Below are positions 43,620-52,176 of a stretch of 64,000 nucleotides of DNA, one piece after another (within the stretch, counting starts at the first letter, position 1; the number at the start of each line of letters is the position of its first letter). Source of the stretch: Phycisphaerales bacterium (GTDB taxonomy: Bacteria > Planctomycetota > Phycisphaerae > Phycisphaerales > SM1A02). Below the pieces are notes generated by a model. It was given only the letters and a program-made list of their open reading frames with translations. It ran no database searches and was not told the DNA's origin. The position numbers and the translations under genes are program-made. The DNA lies in NCBI GenBank assembly GCA_029246705.1, contig JAQWMQ010000010.1, forward strand, positions 117,513-181,512, read 5' to 3'.

Positions 43620-44141
43620 TCAACTGGAGCCGATGATGATCCCTGCCGCGAAGACGATGCCTCCTCCAAGGATCACCTGGAAGCAGGCCTTCACGAACGG
43701 CGTGTCCATGTAGCGCTTTCGAATCCACGCGATCAGGACGAGCTCGATCACCACCACCACGGTTGCCAGGGCAAGCGCAGCACGAAAGTCGGAGATGAGG
43801 AACGGGATGGTGTGCCCGATTCCGCCGAGGAAGGTCATCGCTCCACAGACCAGCCCGCGCACCATGGGTCGCCCTCGACCGGTGAGCTTGCCATCATCCG
43901 ATAGACCTTCTGCAAAGGCCATCGAAATGCCCGCGCCCACTGCGGCGGCAAGACCGATCAGGAATGCCTTCCAGGAATCCTGGGTCGCGAATGCCGCGGC
44001 GAAGATCGGGGCCAGGGTCGAGACCGAACCATCCATCAGCCCGGCAAGCCCGGGTTGAATCACTTCACGCAGGAAGTTGTCCTCGGGGGGGCCACCGTCG
44101 GAAACAGCTTGGGACACGTCAGCGACTTCGGCACTGTCCAT
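43620..44141 (-). CDS. VIT1/CCC1-type Fe/Mn transporter
   Basis: Integral membrane protein of 173 residues related to VIT1/CCC1 transporters. The N-terminal F-L-R-E-V-I-Q-P-G-L-A-G-L-M-D-G-S-V-S-T matches the family's first helix with its acidic metal-path residue, followed by four further helices. An A-F-A-E-G-L-S-D-D segment provides acidic residues. An excellent GAGGAGG lies 6 nt before the ATG. Members export or store Fe2+/Mn2+. Placement convergent with, and 26 bp from, the Mn/Fe importer supports a role in the same metal balance. Confidence 0.75.
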   Translation of the reverse strand: MDSAEVADVSQAVSDGGPPEDNFLREVIQPGLAGLMDGSVSTLAPIFAAAFATQDSWKAFLIGLAAAVGAGISMAFAEGLSDDGKLTGRGRPMVRGLVCGAMTFLGGIGHTIPFLISDFRAALALATVVVVIELVLIAWIRKRYMDTPFVKACFQVILGGGIVFAAGIIIGSS

Positions 44142-44160
44142 GAATGGCCTCCTCGAGGGC

Positions 44161-44421
44161 TCAGATTGCGTAGAGGTAGATGAAGACCGCCAGGACCGCG
44201 AGGGCGATGAAGACGTACCAGCGCCGGATGAGCTCGGTCACCGCCGGTGGCCGTCGGACCGCGCCTTCGGGGATCCAGCTGTGGCAGTGCGGGCAGATGT
44301 CAGCGAGATCGGAGACCTCCTCGCCACAATCCGGACAGAAGCCGGTGGTGGGCGCACTGCCCCCGAATCGCTGGACATCGTCCTGGGTGGGGCCTTCATC
44401 ATCATCGAATCGTCTTGGCAT
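44161..44421 (-). CDS. Small zinc-ribbon membrane protein
   Basis: An 86-residue protein. Cys29, Cys32, Cys43 and Cys46 (C-P-D-C and C-P-H-C) form a zinc ribbon in an otherwise polar N-terminal half, and residues 67-85 form a single C-terminal membrane helix (tail-anchored). Function unknown. It is upstream of the VIT-type gene in the same direction by 19 bp and divergent from the redoxin gene. Confidence 0.75.
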   Translation of the reverse strand: MPRRFDDDEGPTQDDVQRFGGSAPTTGFCPDCGEEVSDLADICPHCHSWIPEGAVRRPPAVTELIRRWYVFIALAVLAVFIYLYAI

Positions 44422-44469
44422 GGCCCGACTATACTCGGATCGTCAAATAACTCCCCCAGGAGCCTCAAC

Positions 44470-45057
44470 ATGCCCCCCGTTGAATCCACGATGCTCGCCG
44501 TCGGCACCGCTGCACCGGACTTCTCGCTGCCTGCTGCGGACGAGACGACCCACACCCTCGCCTCCTGCATGGGCGAATCGGGGCTTCTCGTCGCCTTCAT
44601 CTGCAACCACTGCCCGTATGTGAAGCACGTCTTCGAGGAACTCACCCGCCTCGGCAGCGAACTTCCGCCCCAGGGCCTGGGCATGGTCGGGATCATGTCC
44701 AACGACATCGAGCGCTACCCGGACGACGGACCCGAGAAGATGGCAGAGACGGCACGTGCCAACGGATGGAGCTTTCCCTACCTGCTCGATGAAGACCAGT
44801 CGATCGCTCGAGCCTACAAGGCATCCTGCACACCCGACTTCTATCTCTTCGACAAGTCGGGCAAGCTGGTCTACCGCGGTCAGCTCGATGACAGTCGCCC
44901 GAAGTCGGCGATCCCCGTCGACGGCACCCATCTGCGCCAGGCGATCGGGAACCTGTTGATGGGCGAAGCGCCCCTCAAGCAGCAACGCCCGTCGCTGGGG
45001 TGCAGCATCAAGTGGATTCCCGGTCAGGAACCCGAGTGGTCCCCCACCCCGGCCTGA
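44470..45057 (+). CDS. Thioredoxin-fold redoxin (AhpC/TSA-like)
   Basis: Cytoplasmic redoxin of 195 residues without signal peptide. A-P-D-F-S-L-P is near residue 15; the active-site region I-C-N-H-C-P-Y-V has Cys45 and Cys48 in a C-x-x-C arrangement, followed by K-H-V-F-E-E-L. The later D-F-Y-L-F-D strand and cis-Pro context (T-P-D-F) complete the fold. This C-N-H-C-P-Y type is a recognisable subfamily of thioredoxin-like peroxiredoxin relatives. ATG 44470 has AGGAG 7 nt upstream, and a TATACT -10-like hexamer at 44430-44435 lies in the 48 bp shared with the divergent zinc-ribbon gene. Confidence 0.85.
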   Translation: MPPVESTMLAVGTAAPDFSLPAADETTHTLASCMGESGLLVAFICNHCPYVKHVFEELTRLGSELPPQGLGMVGIMSNDIERYPDDGPEKMAETARANGWSFPYLLDEDQSIARAYKASCTPDFYLFDKSGKLVYRGQLDDSRPKSAIPVDGTHLRQAIGNLLMGEAPLKQQRPSLGCSIKWIPGQEPEWSPTPA

Positions 45058-45268
45058 TGATTTGAATCACATCACGCAGATCGACGAACCACGATCATGA
45101 CCGGTCGTATGACTATCGTGCGTCGTGGCACGGCTTCGAGCGGGACCGGACCGGACCCGCCGGCCAGCGTCACTGATGCCGACGTGGGAAAGGAAGACCA
45201 CGTTGACGTCGACGGTCGTGCGTGCCTTCAGGGCACCCGACCGTCGGCCTTTTCATCGAGCGGTCATC

Positions 45269-46978
45269 TCAGGGACAGTGCCCCCAGTTGCTGAGCATGA
45301 TCGCGAGATCAATGCCGTCGACGACCAGGTCACCGTTCAGGTCGGCCGGGTCACCCTCCGGGACGCTGCCCCAGTTTCCGAGATAGAAGAACAGGTCCTC
45401 GCCATCGATGACGCAATCGCCCGTCACGTCGGAGGCGCAGAAATCACCCGGAATCGGGTTGGGCGGCGAATCCGCGGCGGAGCACAGCGCATTCCAGACC
45501 AGCCCCGCGAAGTACATCGAACCGCGCGGATACGGAGAGCACTCCCAGTGGACGTCGCCATTGTCGTGGAAGTACGGTCCGCGTGGATGAATGCCGTCGC
45601 GGGTGTGGTCAAACCGCCAGTCGCGCCATTCGCCGAGTTCGTTCTCCACCATCGAGCGCAGGTCGATGAATGCCGCGTCGTCACGATCATCGACCAAAGT
45701 TCGAAGTCCCTTCGCGAGATCGACCCAGTGTGTGTTCGAGTAGTAGTTACCGTCGTCCAGTGTGTTGTAGGAATCACACGGGCTCACGACCAGGAATCGT
45801 GCTTCGGCGATCGTCGGGTCCTCGAGTCGCGCCGCATCATGAGCCGAACTGATCCGCTCGACCAGCGTCCTGACGCGATCCGCCGTTTCCGAACCGGTGG
45901 TCATGCCCCCCAGCAGGTCATTCACCCCGAGCATGACCAAATAGGTGTCCGACTGCTGGAAACGAATGTACTTCTGCCAACTCTCCAGTGGAATGACGTT
46001 GAAGGCACCCGCCTGGGCACCACTGGTGGTGGTCCAGCCCCACTGGATGCCGAGGTCCTTGGCGTCATCCCATACCCGAGCACCCCCGATGAGCAGGGAG
46101 TCACCGGCACCCTCGACATGACCGGGTGCGGTACGGACCGTGACCGCGGTCGGTCGCGAGAAATCACGCTCGACATCGGGGAGGACCGGCAGCGCCGGCA
46201 GCTCGAACCAGTCCATGGTGAGTTCGTCAGGGCGTTGCGGCGTGACCAGCACGCGCTCGGTCGAACCGCCCAGTTCGCCGGGAACGGTCGAATCCCCCTG
46301 GACGGTGAAAGGCATGGCGGTCGAGTGGTCGTACCAGAGGAAGCGATAGCGCAGACGCGCGCTCTCCTCGGTGAGTGCACGGTCATCAGCCCAGATCAGG
46401 TCGTAGTAGTTGCCCGACCCCATGGTTCTCAAATGGAACTCATCGGGGAGATCGCCCAGTGCACTGAGCCGACAGACATTGGTCGGTGCCGAGTAGGCGG
46501 CCCAGGGCGTGGAGGCATCCGAATAGGTGAACCAGAATTCCTGCAAGGATGCGGTCTTCTTGTCGGCAGCCCAGGCTTCCGCGGTGAAGTGCGAGATCGC
46601 GTTGGTGTAGGCGGACCAGGGCGGGTACGAGAACATCAGTCCGGAGACCGAATACCCACGTATCCCGTTCGTAGGCCGAAAGGTCGCCAGATAGGCCGCG
46701 GACATGTCGGTGTGGCTGATCGAATCACCGACCAGGTTGAGGTTCACGCGACCATGGATGATGCGGTTGGCGATCTCACGAAGGATCGGATACTCGACCT
46801 CCCCCATGTCAGCTTCGACCGGTATGGGTTTCCAGGCCCGGGTCAGTTCCACGCCTTCACCGTCATCTTCGTCCGCCCGGACCGTGGAGCCGGGATTGAC
46901 CGCCATGACCAGGAGCGTGAACAGCACCAGGATGGAGGACATCCATGCAGGCAAGAGACCTCTTGGGGGTATGTTCAC
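45269..46978 (-). CDS. Secreted SGNH-hydrolase-like protein with dockerin-like end
   Basis: Exported protein of about 569 residues. After a signal peptide (L-F-T-L-L-V-M-A-V-N) comes an SGNH/GDSL esterase-like domain: block I V-G-D-S-I-S-H near 85, block III G-V-N-D-L near 349, and block V D-G-I-H-P near 463 with catalytic Asp and His. The C-terminus (about 520-569) has two dockerin-like calcium loops, D-V-T-G-D-C-V-I-D-G-E-D-L and D-L-N-G-D-L-V-V-D-G-I-D-L, ending in N-W-G-H-C-P. I use the GTG at 46978; the frame extends to 47017 and an internal ATG at 46942 is possible. Likely acts on acylated polysaccharide, by inference. Confidence 0.8.
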   Translation of the reverse strand: MNIPPRGLLPAWMSSILVLFTLLVMAVNPGSTVRADEDDGEGVELTRAWKPIPVEADMGEVEYPILREIANRIIHGRVNLNLVGDSISHTDMSAAYLATFRPTNGIRGYSVSGLMFSYPPWSAYTNAISHFTAEAWAADKKTASLQEFWFTYSDASTPWAAYSAPTNVCRLSALGDLPDEFHLRTMGSGNYYDLIWADDRALTEESARLRYRFLWYDHSTAMPFTVQGDSTVPGELGGSTERVLVTPQRPDELTMDWFELPALPVLPDVERDFSRPTAVTVRTAPGHVEGAGDSLLIGGARVWDDAKDLGIQWGWTTTSGAQAGAFNVIPLESWQKYIRFQQSDTYLVMLGVNDLLGGMTTGSETADRVRTLVERISSAHDAARLEDPTIAEARFLVVSPCDSYNTLDDGNYYSNTHWVDLAKGLRTLVDDRDDAAFIDLRSMVENELGEWRDWRFDHTRDGIHPRGPYFHDNGDVHWECSPYPRGSMYFAGLVWNALCSAADSPPNPIPGDFCASDVTGDCVIDGEDLFFYLGNWGSVPEGDPADLNGDLVVDGIDLAIMLSNWGHCP

Positions 46979-47090
46979 GGCGAAGTTCAAAATCAGTCTC
47001 CACCTACAGAATGGCACCGGTGGCAGACACGGTCAATGACCGTTCATGGGGAAAGTCGAGACGGGGCGCTCCAGGGTGACTGTAGGAGTG

Positions 47091-48746
47091 TCAGGACTCC
47101 AGTTCCACCGGTTTATAGCCACCTCTCGAGGCAAACCAGAGGATCAGCACCACGTAGCAGAGGAACATGAAGACCGGCGGTCCCGAAGCGGCGCGAAGGG
47201 CGTTGCCCTTGGCGTCGACGACCAGGTCGTCGAGAGTCCCCTTCTTCTCGAGCAGCATGGCGTGACGATCAGCGTCCTGCGGACTGTAGAGGACGTCCTG
47301 TTCACCCGCGTCGATCGCGGCCTTCATCCGGTCCAGCTTGCTGACTTCGTCGTTCAGGGCCTTCACCTTGTCCTGATCCACCGCACGATAGGTACCGAAG
47401 ATCGACTTCTTCGGATCCGCCTCGGTATCGACGTACTGCTGGTAGATCGCCGGGCTCTCCTGGAGGCTGGTGTGGATCTGCGAGTCCTGCAGGTTGCCGA
47501 GGAACGGCGTACCGATGATCCCCACGCCGAGCATGCCGACGCCGGCGATCGAGTTCAGGGTCAGGGCGCCGCCTTCGGGGAACTGTTCGGAGACCAGGCC
47601 GAGGGTGCAGGGCCAGAAGAAGGTCTGGCCGATACCGTAGATCGTGGCGAAGATCAAAATCATGAACGCCGCATCGGCACCGGCAAGTAGAAAGATGCCG
47701 GCGGCAGCGAAGACCGACGACCCGGCCAGGATCACCAGCGGGCTGAAGACCCGCGAAAGCGGCCCGATCGCGAAGAGTCGAAGCAGCATCATGATGAAGG
47801 CGGTGTAGATCAGCACCCAGATCCCGGGCAGACCGAACGCATCATCGAGCGCGGGCCCGATCAGGTCCTTGATCCAGCTGTCGGTCCCGAGTTCGGTGAT
47901 CGCAAGCGGAATCATCAGGAGCAGAAGCAGGATGAAGAGGGGTCGTCCCAGTCCCCCACCGATCCCGAAGCCGAAGATCATCACCAGGGCGAGGATCCAG
48001 AAGTTCACACCGTCCTGTTCCATGCCGATCACGCGGCCGAACTCGACGACGATGAGACCGACCACGATGAATGCGCCGAGAACGCCGGCCTGCCTGAGCA
48101 TCGTGGTGTACGGGACGCCCGCGGCGACCCGTTCGTTGATCGGGAAGACGGTGCCGACGAGCATGAACGCGTAGATCACCACCGGGAAGAGCAGGACCGC
48201 GACCTGGAGGGTCGGCGAACTGCTGCCGAGCGCCAGCGTCAGCAGTCCCGCAAGGACCAGACCACCCGGCCAGCCGGCGTGGAGGATCGTGAGCCACTTG
48301 GTCTTCTGCTTGTGGTAGACCGAGGCGATGACCGGGTTGATGACCGCCTCGACCGTACCGTTGCCAAGGGCCCCGAAGAAGGACCCGATCCAGATCCACC
48401 AGTAGCCCTGGAGGTCTTCCGGGACGAACCCGGCCCCGGGGGTCATCAGCATGAACGCCTGGATCACGTGGCAGACCACCGCGAACCAGAGCGAGACCTT
48501 GTAGCCGATCTTGTCGATGATCAGGGAGAACAGCACGATCGAGATCGCGAAGGGCCAGAGTCCCGCTCCGAAGATCTCACCCACCTGGGTGTCACTCAGA
48601 TTGAACTGAGGCTTCCACACGTCGTTGAGCAGCGCGATCCGGACCATGAATCCGAACGAGGTCGCGATGAGTGCGACGAAGCAGGTGCCGAACAGCAGCT
48701 TTCGCTGTGAATCCGACAACGCGTTGGGGCTGAGTGCTGAGGCCAT
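47091..48746 (-). CDS. MFS transporter with large insert
   Basis: Major facilitator superfamily protein of 551 residues with about twelve membrane helices. The loop after helix 2 has D-K-I-G-Y-K-V-S-L-W, a divergent MFS motif A. A hydrophilic insert of about 110 residues (around 415-525, rich in Asp, Lys and Glu) lies before the last helix, an unusual position. The closest group by eye is sugar/nucleoside-type permeases, but the substrate cannot be read from sequence. ATG start with GGAG 7 nt upstream. Single gene, upstream of the SGNH protein in the same direction. Confidence 0.82.
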   Translation of the reverse strand: MASALSPNALSDSQRKLLFGTCFVALIATSFGFMVRIALLNDVWKPQFNLSDTQVGEIFGAGLWPFAISIVLFSLIIDKIGYKVSLWFAVVCHVIQAFMLMTPGAGFVPEDLQGYWWIWIGSFFGALGNGTVEAVINPVIASVYHKQKTKWLTILHAGWPGGLVLAGLLTLALGSSSPTLQVAVLLFPVVIYAFMLVGTVFPINERVAAGVPYTTMLRQAGVLGAFIVVGLIVVEFGRVIGMEQDGVNFWILALVMIFGFGIGGGLGRPLFILLLLLMIPLAITELGTDSWIKDLIGPALDDAFGLPGIWVLIYTAFIMMLLRLFAIGPLSRVFSPLVILAGSSVFAAAGIFLLAGADAAFMILIFATIYGIGQTFFWPCTLGLVSEQFPEGGALTLNSIAGVGMLGVGIIGTPFLGNLQDSQIHTSLQESPAIYQQYVDTEADPKKSIFGTYRAVDQDKVKALNDEVSKLDRMKAAIDAGEQDVLYSPQDADRHAMLLEKKGTLDDLVVDAKGNALRAASGPPVFMFLCYVVLILWFASRGGYKPVELES

Positions 48747-48839
48747 GTCTGTTCTCCAATGATGTGCGCCAATCGTACCCAGCGCGTGCGGGACGTGGGT
48801 GTCTTCGGCACAACTTGCACCACGACCCCATCAAGAGCC

Positions 48840-48872
48840 AAAAAGAACAGCGCCTGCGGCAAGCCGCAGGCG
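48840..48872 (-). terminator. Intrinsic terminator of tRNA-Asp
   Basis: Ten-bp stem CGCCTGCGGC/GCCGCAGGCG with a minimal AA centre; on the minus strand it is followed by CTGTTC and a run of T residues. It lies 22 nt after the tRNA 3' end. Confidence 0.8.
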
Positions 48873-48893
48873 CGTGGTCTTCGTCATCTGGAA

Positions 48894-48968
48894 CGAGGCG
48901 GACGGGACTCGAACCCGCAACCACCGGCGTGACAGGCCGGTACTCTAAACCAATTGAGCTACCGCCCC
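48894..48968 (-). tRNA. tRNA-Asp (GTC)
   Basis: Acceptor GGGGCGG/CCGCCTC (one G-U), D-arm GCTC..GAGT region, anticodon stem CCGGC/GCCGG with loop CTGTCAC and anticodon GTC, T-arm with loop TTCGAGT, discriminator G as required for Asp. No encoded CCA. Confidence 0.96.
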
Positions 48969-48986
48969 AGAATCGAGCGAAGCGAG

Positions 48987-49014
48987 AGTATACCAGCGGG
49001 CCACGAGGGGTCAA
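48987..49014 (-). promoter_or_regulatory. Promoter of tRNA-Asp
   Basis: On the minus strand, TTGACC (-35, 49014-49009) and TATACT (-10, 48992-48987) with a 16-nt spacer; the -10 is 18 nt before the tRNA. Confidence 0.7.
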
Positions 49015-49118
49015 CCAACCGGAACTTCGGCATTTACCCGGACTTGCGGACGGGGTCGGATTCGAGCACGAGGCCATGATCCCGGAATGAGAGTGGCGTC
49101 GCCGGAAAGCCTCCATCG

Positions 49119-49161
49119 AAAAACCCGGGCGATGGAAACCCGGCGGGTTCCATCGCCCGGG
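49119..49161 (-). terminator. Large intrinsic terminator
   Basis: A 14-bp perfect inverted repeat (CCCGGGCGATGGAA/TTCCATCGCCCGGG) with a 10-nt loop; on the minus strand it is followed by TTTTT. It terminates the secreted-protein gene at 49388 or an RNA encoded just upstream. Confidence 0.88.
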
Positions 49162-49387
49162 GCGAGTAGTTGACCGTGCGAGTTGCGCACCGTCCCAAAG
49201 ATGCCTCACGGCTTGGAGCAGGCCGAAAGGCACGCCGCCCCACAGCGGCGCATGCACGAAGAGGAAGAGATGTACGTCGGGTTCTACCGGCGCTGCGCCT
49301 GATGGCTGCACCACCGAGTCCTGAATTTCGAAGCCCGGATGACGCCCCCCTCTGCCGCGCAGACGGGAACAGAGCAAGCGCTTCGCG
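49162..49387 (-). other. 226-nt gene-free, structured stretch before a terminator; possible ncRNA
   Basis: No supportable protein gene. On the minus strand the stretch is GC-rich and self-complementary in places: GCGCCGC pairs with GCGGCGT near 49235-49255, and a hairpin with GTGCG/CGCAC lies near 49170-49195. It runs directly into the strong terminator at 49119-49161. It may be a long 3' untranslated region or a stand-alone RNA of about 200-260 nt. I considered 6S RNA because of size and terminator but cannot confirm the family, and I see no clear promoter. Confidence 0.3.
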
Positions 49388-51871
49388 TCAGGGCACGGGG
49401 TTCTGGTCGATGATCGCTTCGAAATTCCAGATCGCGTAGCGAAGATCCGCCGGGGCCGTGCCACCGGAGGGAAAGAGTCCGGGCGCCTGCTGTTTGAGCG
49501 TGGCGAAACTTGCATCCAACTGGACCTTGAAGTCGCCGAGCGCCTCGAGGTTCCAGCCTTCGGTTCCGAAGAAACTGAACTGGGTGGTCGCCTCGCCGGA
49601 GAAGGTGATGAAGACCTCGGATCCACCGAGTGCGACGGTGTTCGAGATCGGCGGGTACTGGGTCATGAGATACCCAAGATAGGACGCCGCGAGCTCCGCG
49701 CTCACCCCGGCTTCACCGGTCGTCGGATCGGTGTTGAAGATGTTGCGGGCACACGGATCGGCAGATGCCTCGAAGCAGGGAATGTTCGGCGCGTAGGGTC
49801 CGCAGACGTTGTTGTCGACCACGTTGAAACGACCGGTCGGGTTCTCCTGGACGCAGGGCGTGCTGAGCGTCGGGAAATAGCCGCTGGTCACGAGCCCCAT
49901 GACCTCGGGGGTCTCGACCAGTCGCTTGCCGAGGTTGTAGTACTGGGGATAGCCGTAGTCGTAGCCGTCGGTCCCGTAGATCTCCGGGCCGCCGTAGCTG
50001 GGCAGGACGCTGCCGAACTTGACCGGAGGCGCGGCTGGCGTGACCCCGGGAAGCGCCTCACCATCACCCCCCAGGCAGTGCTTGATCGCCGCGAGCGAGG
50101 TACCCACGTTCTCCACGTAGCTCTGCTCGATCGAGAAGATGTTGAAACCACTGCCATCATGCCCGGGGTCGGCAAGGGCGTTGATCGCATTCATCTCGAT
50201 GATGCTCGCGTCGAGCACGCATTGCCAGGCCGCCGCATTGTCGGGAGAACAGTCCCCCTTCTTGTTGGAACAACCCCAGGGGCTGCAACTCGAGTTGTCG
50301 GGATGGAAGCCGATCTCGAGGGCCGATCCGTAGGCCTCTCGTAAGAGACCGATGAGGTGCGCGAAGGACTGGTGGAGCGAGGCATCACCCCGGCCGGCCA
50401 GGTATCGCAGATGGATCTGTTCGAGATTCGGCGCGAGCTGGTGAATGCGATCCACGTAGTCCTGCTGCTCATCAAGTGGGACCGGCGGTGCGTTCTGTGC
50501 GACCAGGACCGCGATCCAGTCGGAACCGACGTTTGCCTCGAGGAAGCAACGCTGCCCCCATGCACCGATGAGAACGGCGAGATCATGACCATCGACCGAC
50601 TGATCGCCGGTGATTTCAACGCCGGTGTTCGGAGTCGCCGCACCCCAACCGGACAAGAGCTCCAGCAGATCCGACCCGTCGACCGTCAGGTCCCCGGTGA
50701 AGTCGGCCCGGCAGGCGGCTGGTGGCATGGCGACGGTGACTGCCGGCAGCAGGTAGTCGGCAGGATCAAAGGCGGGATCGACCGCCGCCGACCAGTAGAC
50801 GCCACAGAGAAAGGGCATCGTCTCGTGGTAATGACTGCTCCAGGGCGGGGTCGCCGAGGCACAGTTCGGATTGACATCGATGAAGAGCTGGGCAGGATTG
50901 TCATGAGCCGCCATCAGCGCGTAGGGCAGACTGTCGTCGTAGAACGCCGGGGTATCCGCCGAGAAGCTCCCGGGGATCGCACCGCAGTTGACCTGCCCGG
51001 GCGGATGTGCCGCATCGTGAATCGAGTACTGCTGGGAGAGGATGCCGTCGATCAGGGGGTGCCCTTCCGCCGAAGCCAGGTGCAGCAGGGAGAAGAGATC
51101 GATCTGGTTGCCGTCGAGGGCGGCCTGATGGTTGGTCCCGAGGGTCGCACCAAGGCCGAGGAAGCTCAGGTAGTTGTCGGTCGCGTCTCCGGTCAGTGCG
51201 GCCTTCAGGTTCCAGTTCGCGGCCTTCTCCTTGATGAGTGCGCTCGCGGGAACGGGAATGATCTTCATGTCGGGACCGAGCAACTCGCGTGAAGCCCACA
51301 TCACGGCGGTGATCGCAGCCGCGGTCGCTTCCGGCGTGCCGACCGGTCCCTCGACGTCCTGGGTGAAGAGGACGTAACCGCCGGCAGGCGTCGGCTTCCA
51401 TTCCTCATCGGCACCCACCGGGAACCCCCCACCCGGCTGGTTCGCCGCGTCGGTTGTGATGCCCGATTGCTGGAGCACCTGGAGCGCGAAGGCCTGGCGG
51501 GCCTGTGGCGTCGAGAGGTCGGGCGCGGTGCCATTGAAGAGATCATGCAGACCGGAGGTCCAGGTGATCCGACTGGTGTCGTTGAACTCGGTCTGGGTAC
51601 CGACCACCCGTCCGCCTGCGGTGAGGACCGAACGTGCATTTGACCCGGTGGCCTCGGTCTCCCCGATCACCGCGATCCCGCTCGGCACGTTCTGGACGTT
51701 GGCGGCACTGAAATCATCAAGGAAGTACACGTAGTCGGTACTGGGTGATCCAGGCGCCAGGCGTGGGCAAAGGACGAGCATCAGGAAGAGCATCAAGGCC
51801 ACCATCAGCTGCTGACGATGGGCAACATATCGGTCTGGTGTGATCCATTGCCACGGCTGAGCGTCTCGCAT
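49388..51871 (-). CDS. Large secreted protein with internal dockerin-like pair, function unknown
   Basis: Unrecognised 827-residue protein. A signal peptide core (L-M-V-A-L-M-L-F-L-M-L-V-L) lies at about 22-36. Module 1 (about 40-385) has mixed alpha/beta character with W-A-S-R-E-L-L-G-P-D-M and many Asn/Asp. Two dockerin-like loops, D-F-T-G-D-L-T-V-D-G-S-D-L and E-I-T-G-D-Q-S-V-D-G-H-D-L, occupy about 390-440, in the middle rather than at the end. Module 2 (about 445-827) has W-I-A-V-L-V-A-Q-N, repeated Y-D-Y-G-Y-P-Q-Y-like aromatics and several Cys. The ATG at 51871 has AAGGAG about 9 nt upstream. Confidence 0.75.
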   Translation of the reverse strand: MRDAQPWQWITPDRYVAHRQQLMVALMLFLMLVLCPRLAPGSPSTDYVYFLDDFSAANVQNVPSGIAVIGETEATGSNARSVLTAGGRVVGTQTEFNDTSRITWTSGLHDLFNGTAPDLSTPQARQAFALQVLQQSGITTDAANQPGGGFPVGADEEWKPTPAGGYVLFTQDVEGPVGTPEATAAAITAVMWASRELLGPDMKIIPVPASALIKEKAANWNLKAALTGDATDNYLSFLGLGATLGTNHQAALDGNQIDLFSLLHLASAEGHPLIDGILSQQYSIHDAAHPPGQVNCGAIPGSFSADTPAFYDDSLPYALMAAHDNPAQLFIDVNPNCASATPPWSSHYHETMPFLCGVYWSAAVDPAFDPADYLLPAVTVAMPPAACRADFTGDLTVDGSDLLELLSGWGAATPNTGVEITGDQSVDGHDLAVLIGAWGQRCFLEANVGSDWIAVLVAQNAPPVPLDEQQDYVDRIHQLAPNLEQIHLRYLAGRGDASLHQSFAHLIGLLREAYGSALEIGFHPDNSSCSPWGCSNKKGDCSPDNAAAWQCVLDASIIEMNAINALADPGHDGSGFNIFSIEQSYVENVGTSLAAIKHCLGGDGEALPGVTPAAPPVKFGSVLPSYGGPEIYGTDGYDYGYPQYYNLGKRLVETPEVMGLVTSGYFPTLSTPCVQENPTGRFNVVDNNVCGPYAPNIPCFEASADPCARNIFNTDPTTGEAGVSAELAASYLGYLMTQYPPISNTVALGGSEVFITFSGEATTQFSFFGTEGWNLEALGDFKVQLDASFATLKQQAPGLFPSGGTAPADLRYAIWNFEAIIDQNPVP

Positions 51872-52176
51872 CGATCTTTCTCCTTCTGACTGTTTCGTCT
51901 CAGGAACACCTTAACTGAGCTTCAAGAACGATTGAAGACGAGAATCACCCTGATTCTTGCAAGTTACTGCCCCTGAGGGCCTTGCCGGCTCCCTCAGAGG
52001 TCGTGCCCACGAGCCCGACCACCCCTCCTGCCCCGTAAACAGACCCAAAGATCAGGTCGAGGCACCCTGAAAAGAGAAAAAACGGAACGCCCTTCGGAAG
52101 GGTGCGGCCCGGCTTGCGCGGTTTCCAGTGTCGTCGAAGTACGACCCATTCGAACCAACAAACCCAAGGAACTGCC
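51872..52176 (+). other. Divergent regulatory region with several hairpins
   Basis: 305 bp between a secreted-protein gene (minus) and the RiPP precursor (plus). It contains an AGAATCA/TGATTCT hairpin at 51941-51957, CTGAGGG/CCCTCAG at 51973-51997 and the terminator-like element at 52071-52104. No gene is supportable. The density of structure suggests a regulated leader, but I recognise no known element. Confidence 0.45.
52071..52104 (-). terminator. Minus-strand terminator facing the RiPP gene
   Basis: Stem CGCCCTT/AAGGGTG (52088-52104) followed on the minus strand by TTCCG, TTTTTT and CTCTTTT. No minus-strand gene ends just before it, so it would stop transcripts coming from the S8 protease direction, antisense to the RiPP precursor gene. 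Confidence 0.5.

Noticed and set aside
45125..47170. 681-codon open frame antisense to the SGNH protein
   Set aside because: The minus strand has signal peptide, SGNH blocks and dockerin-like loops; the plus strand has none.
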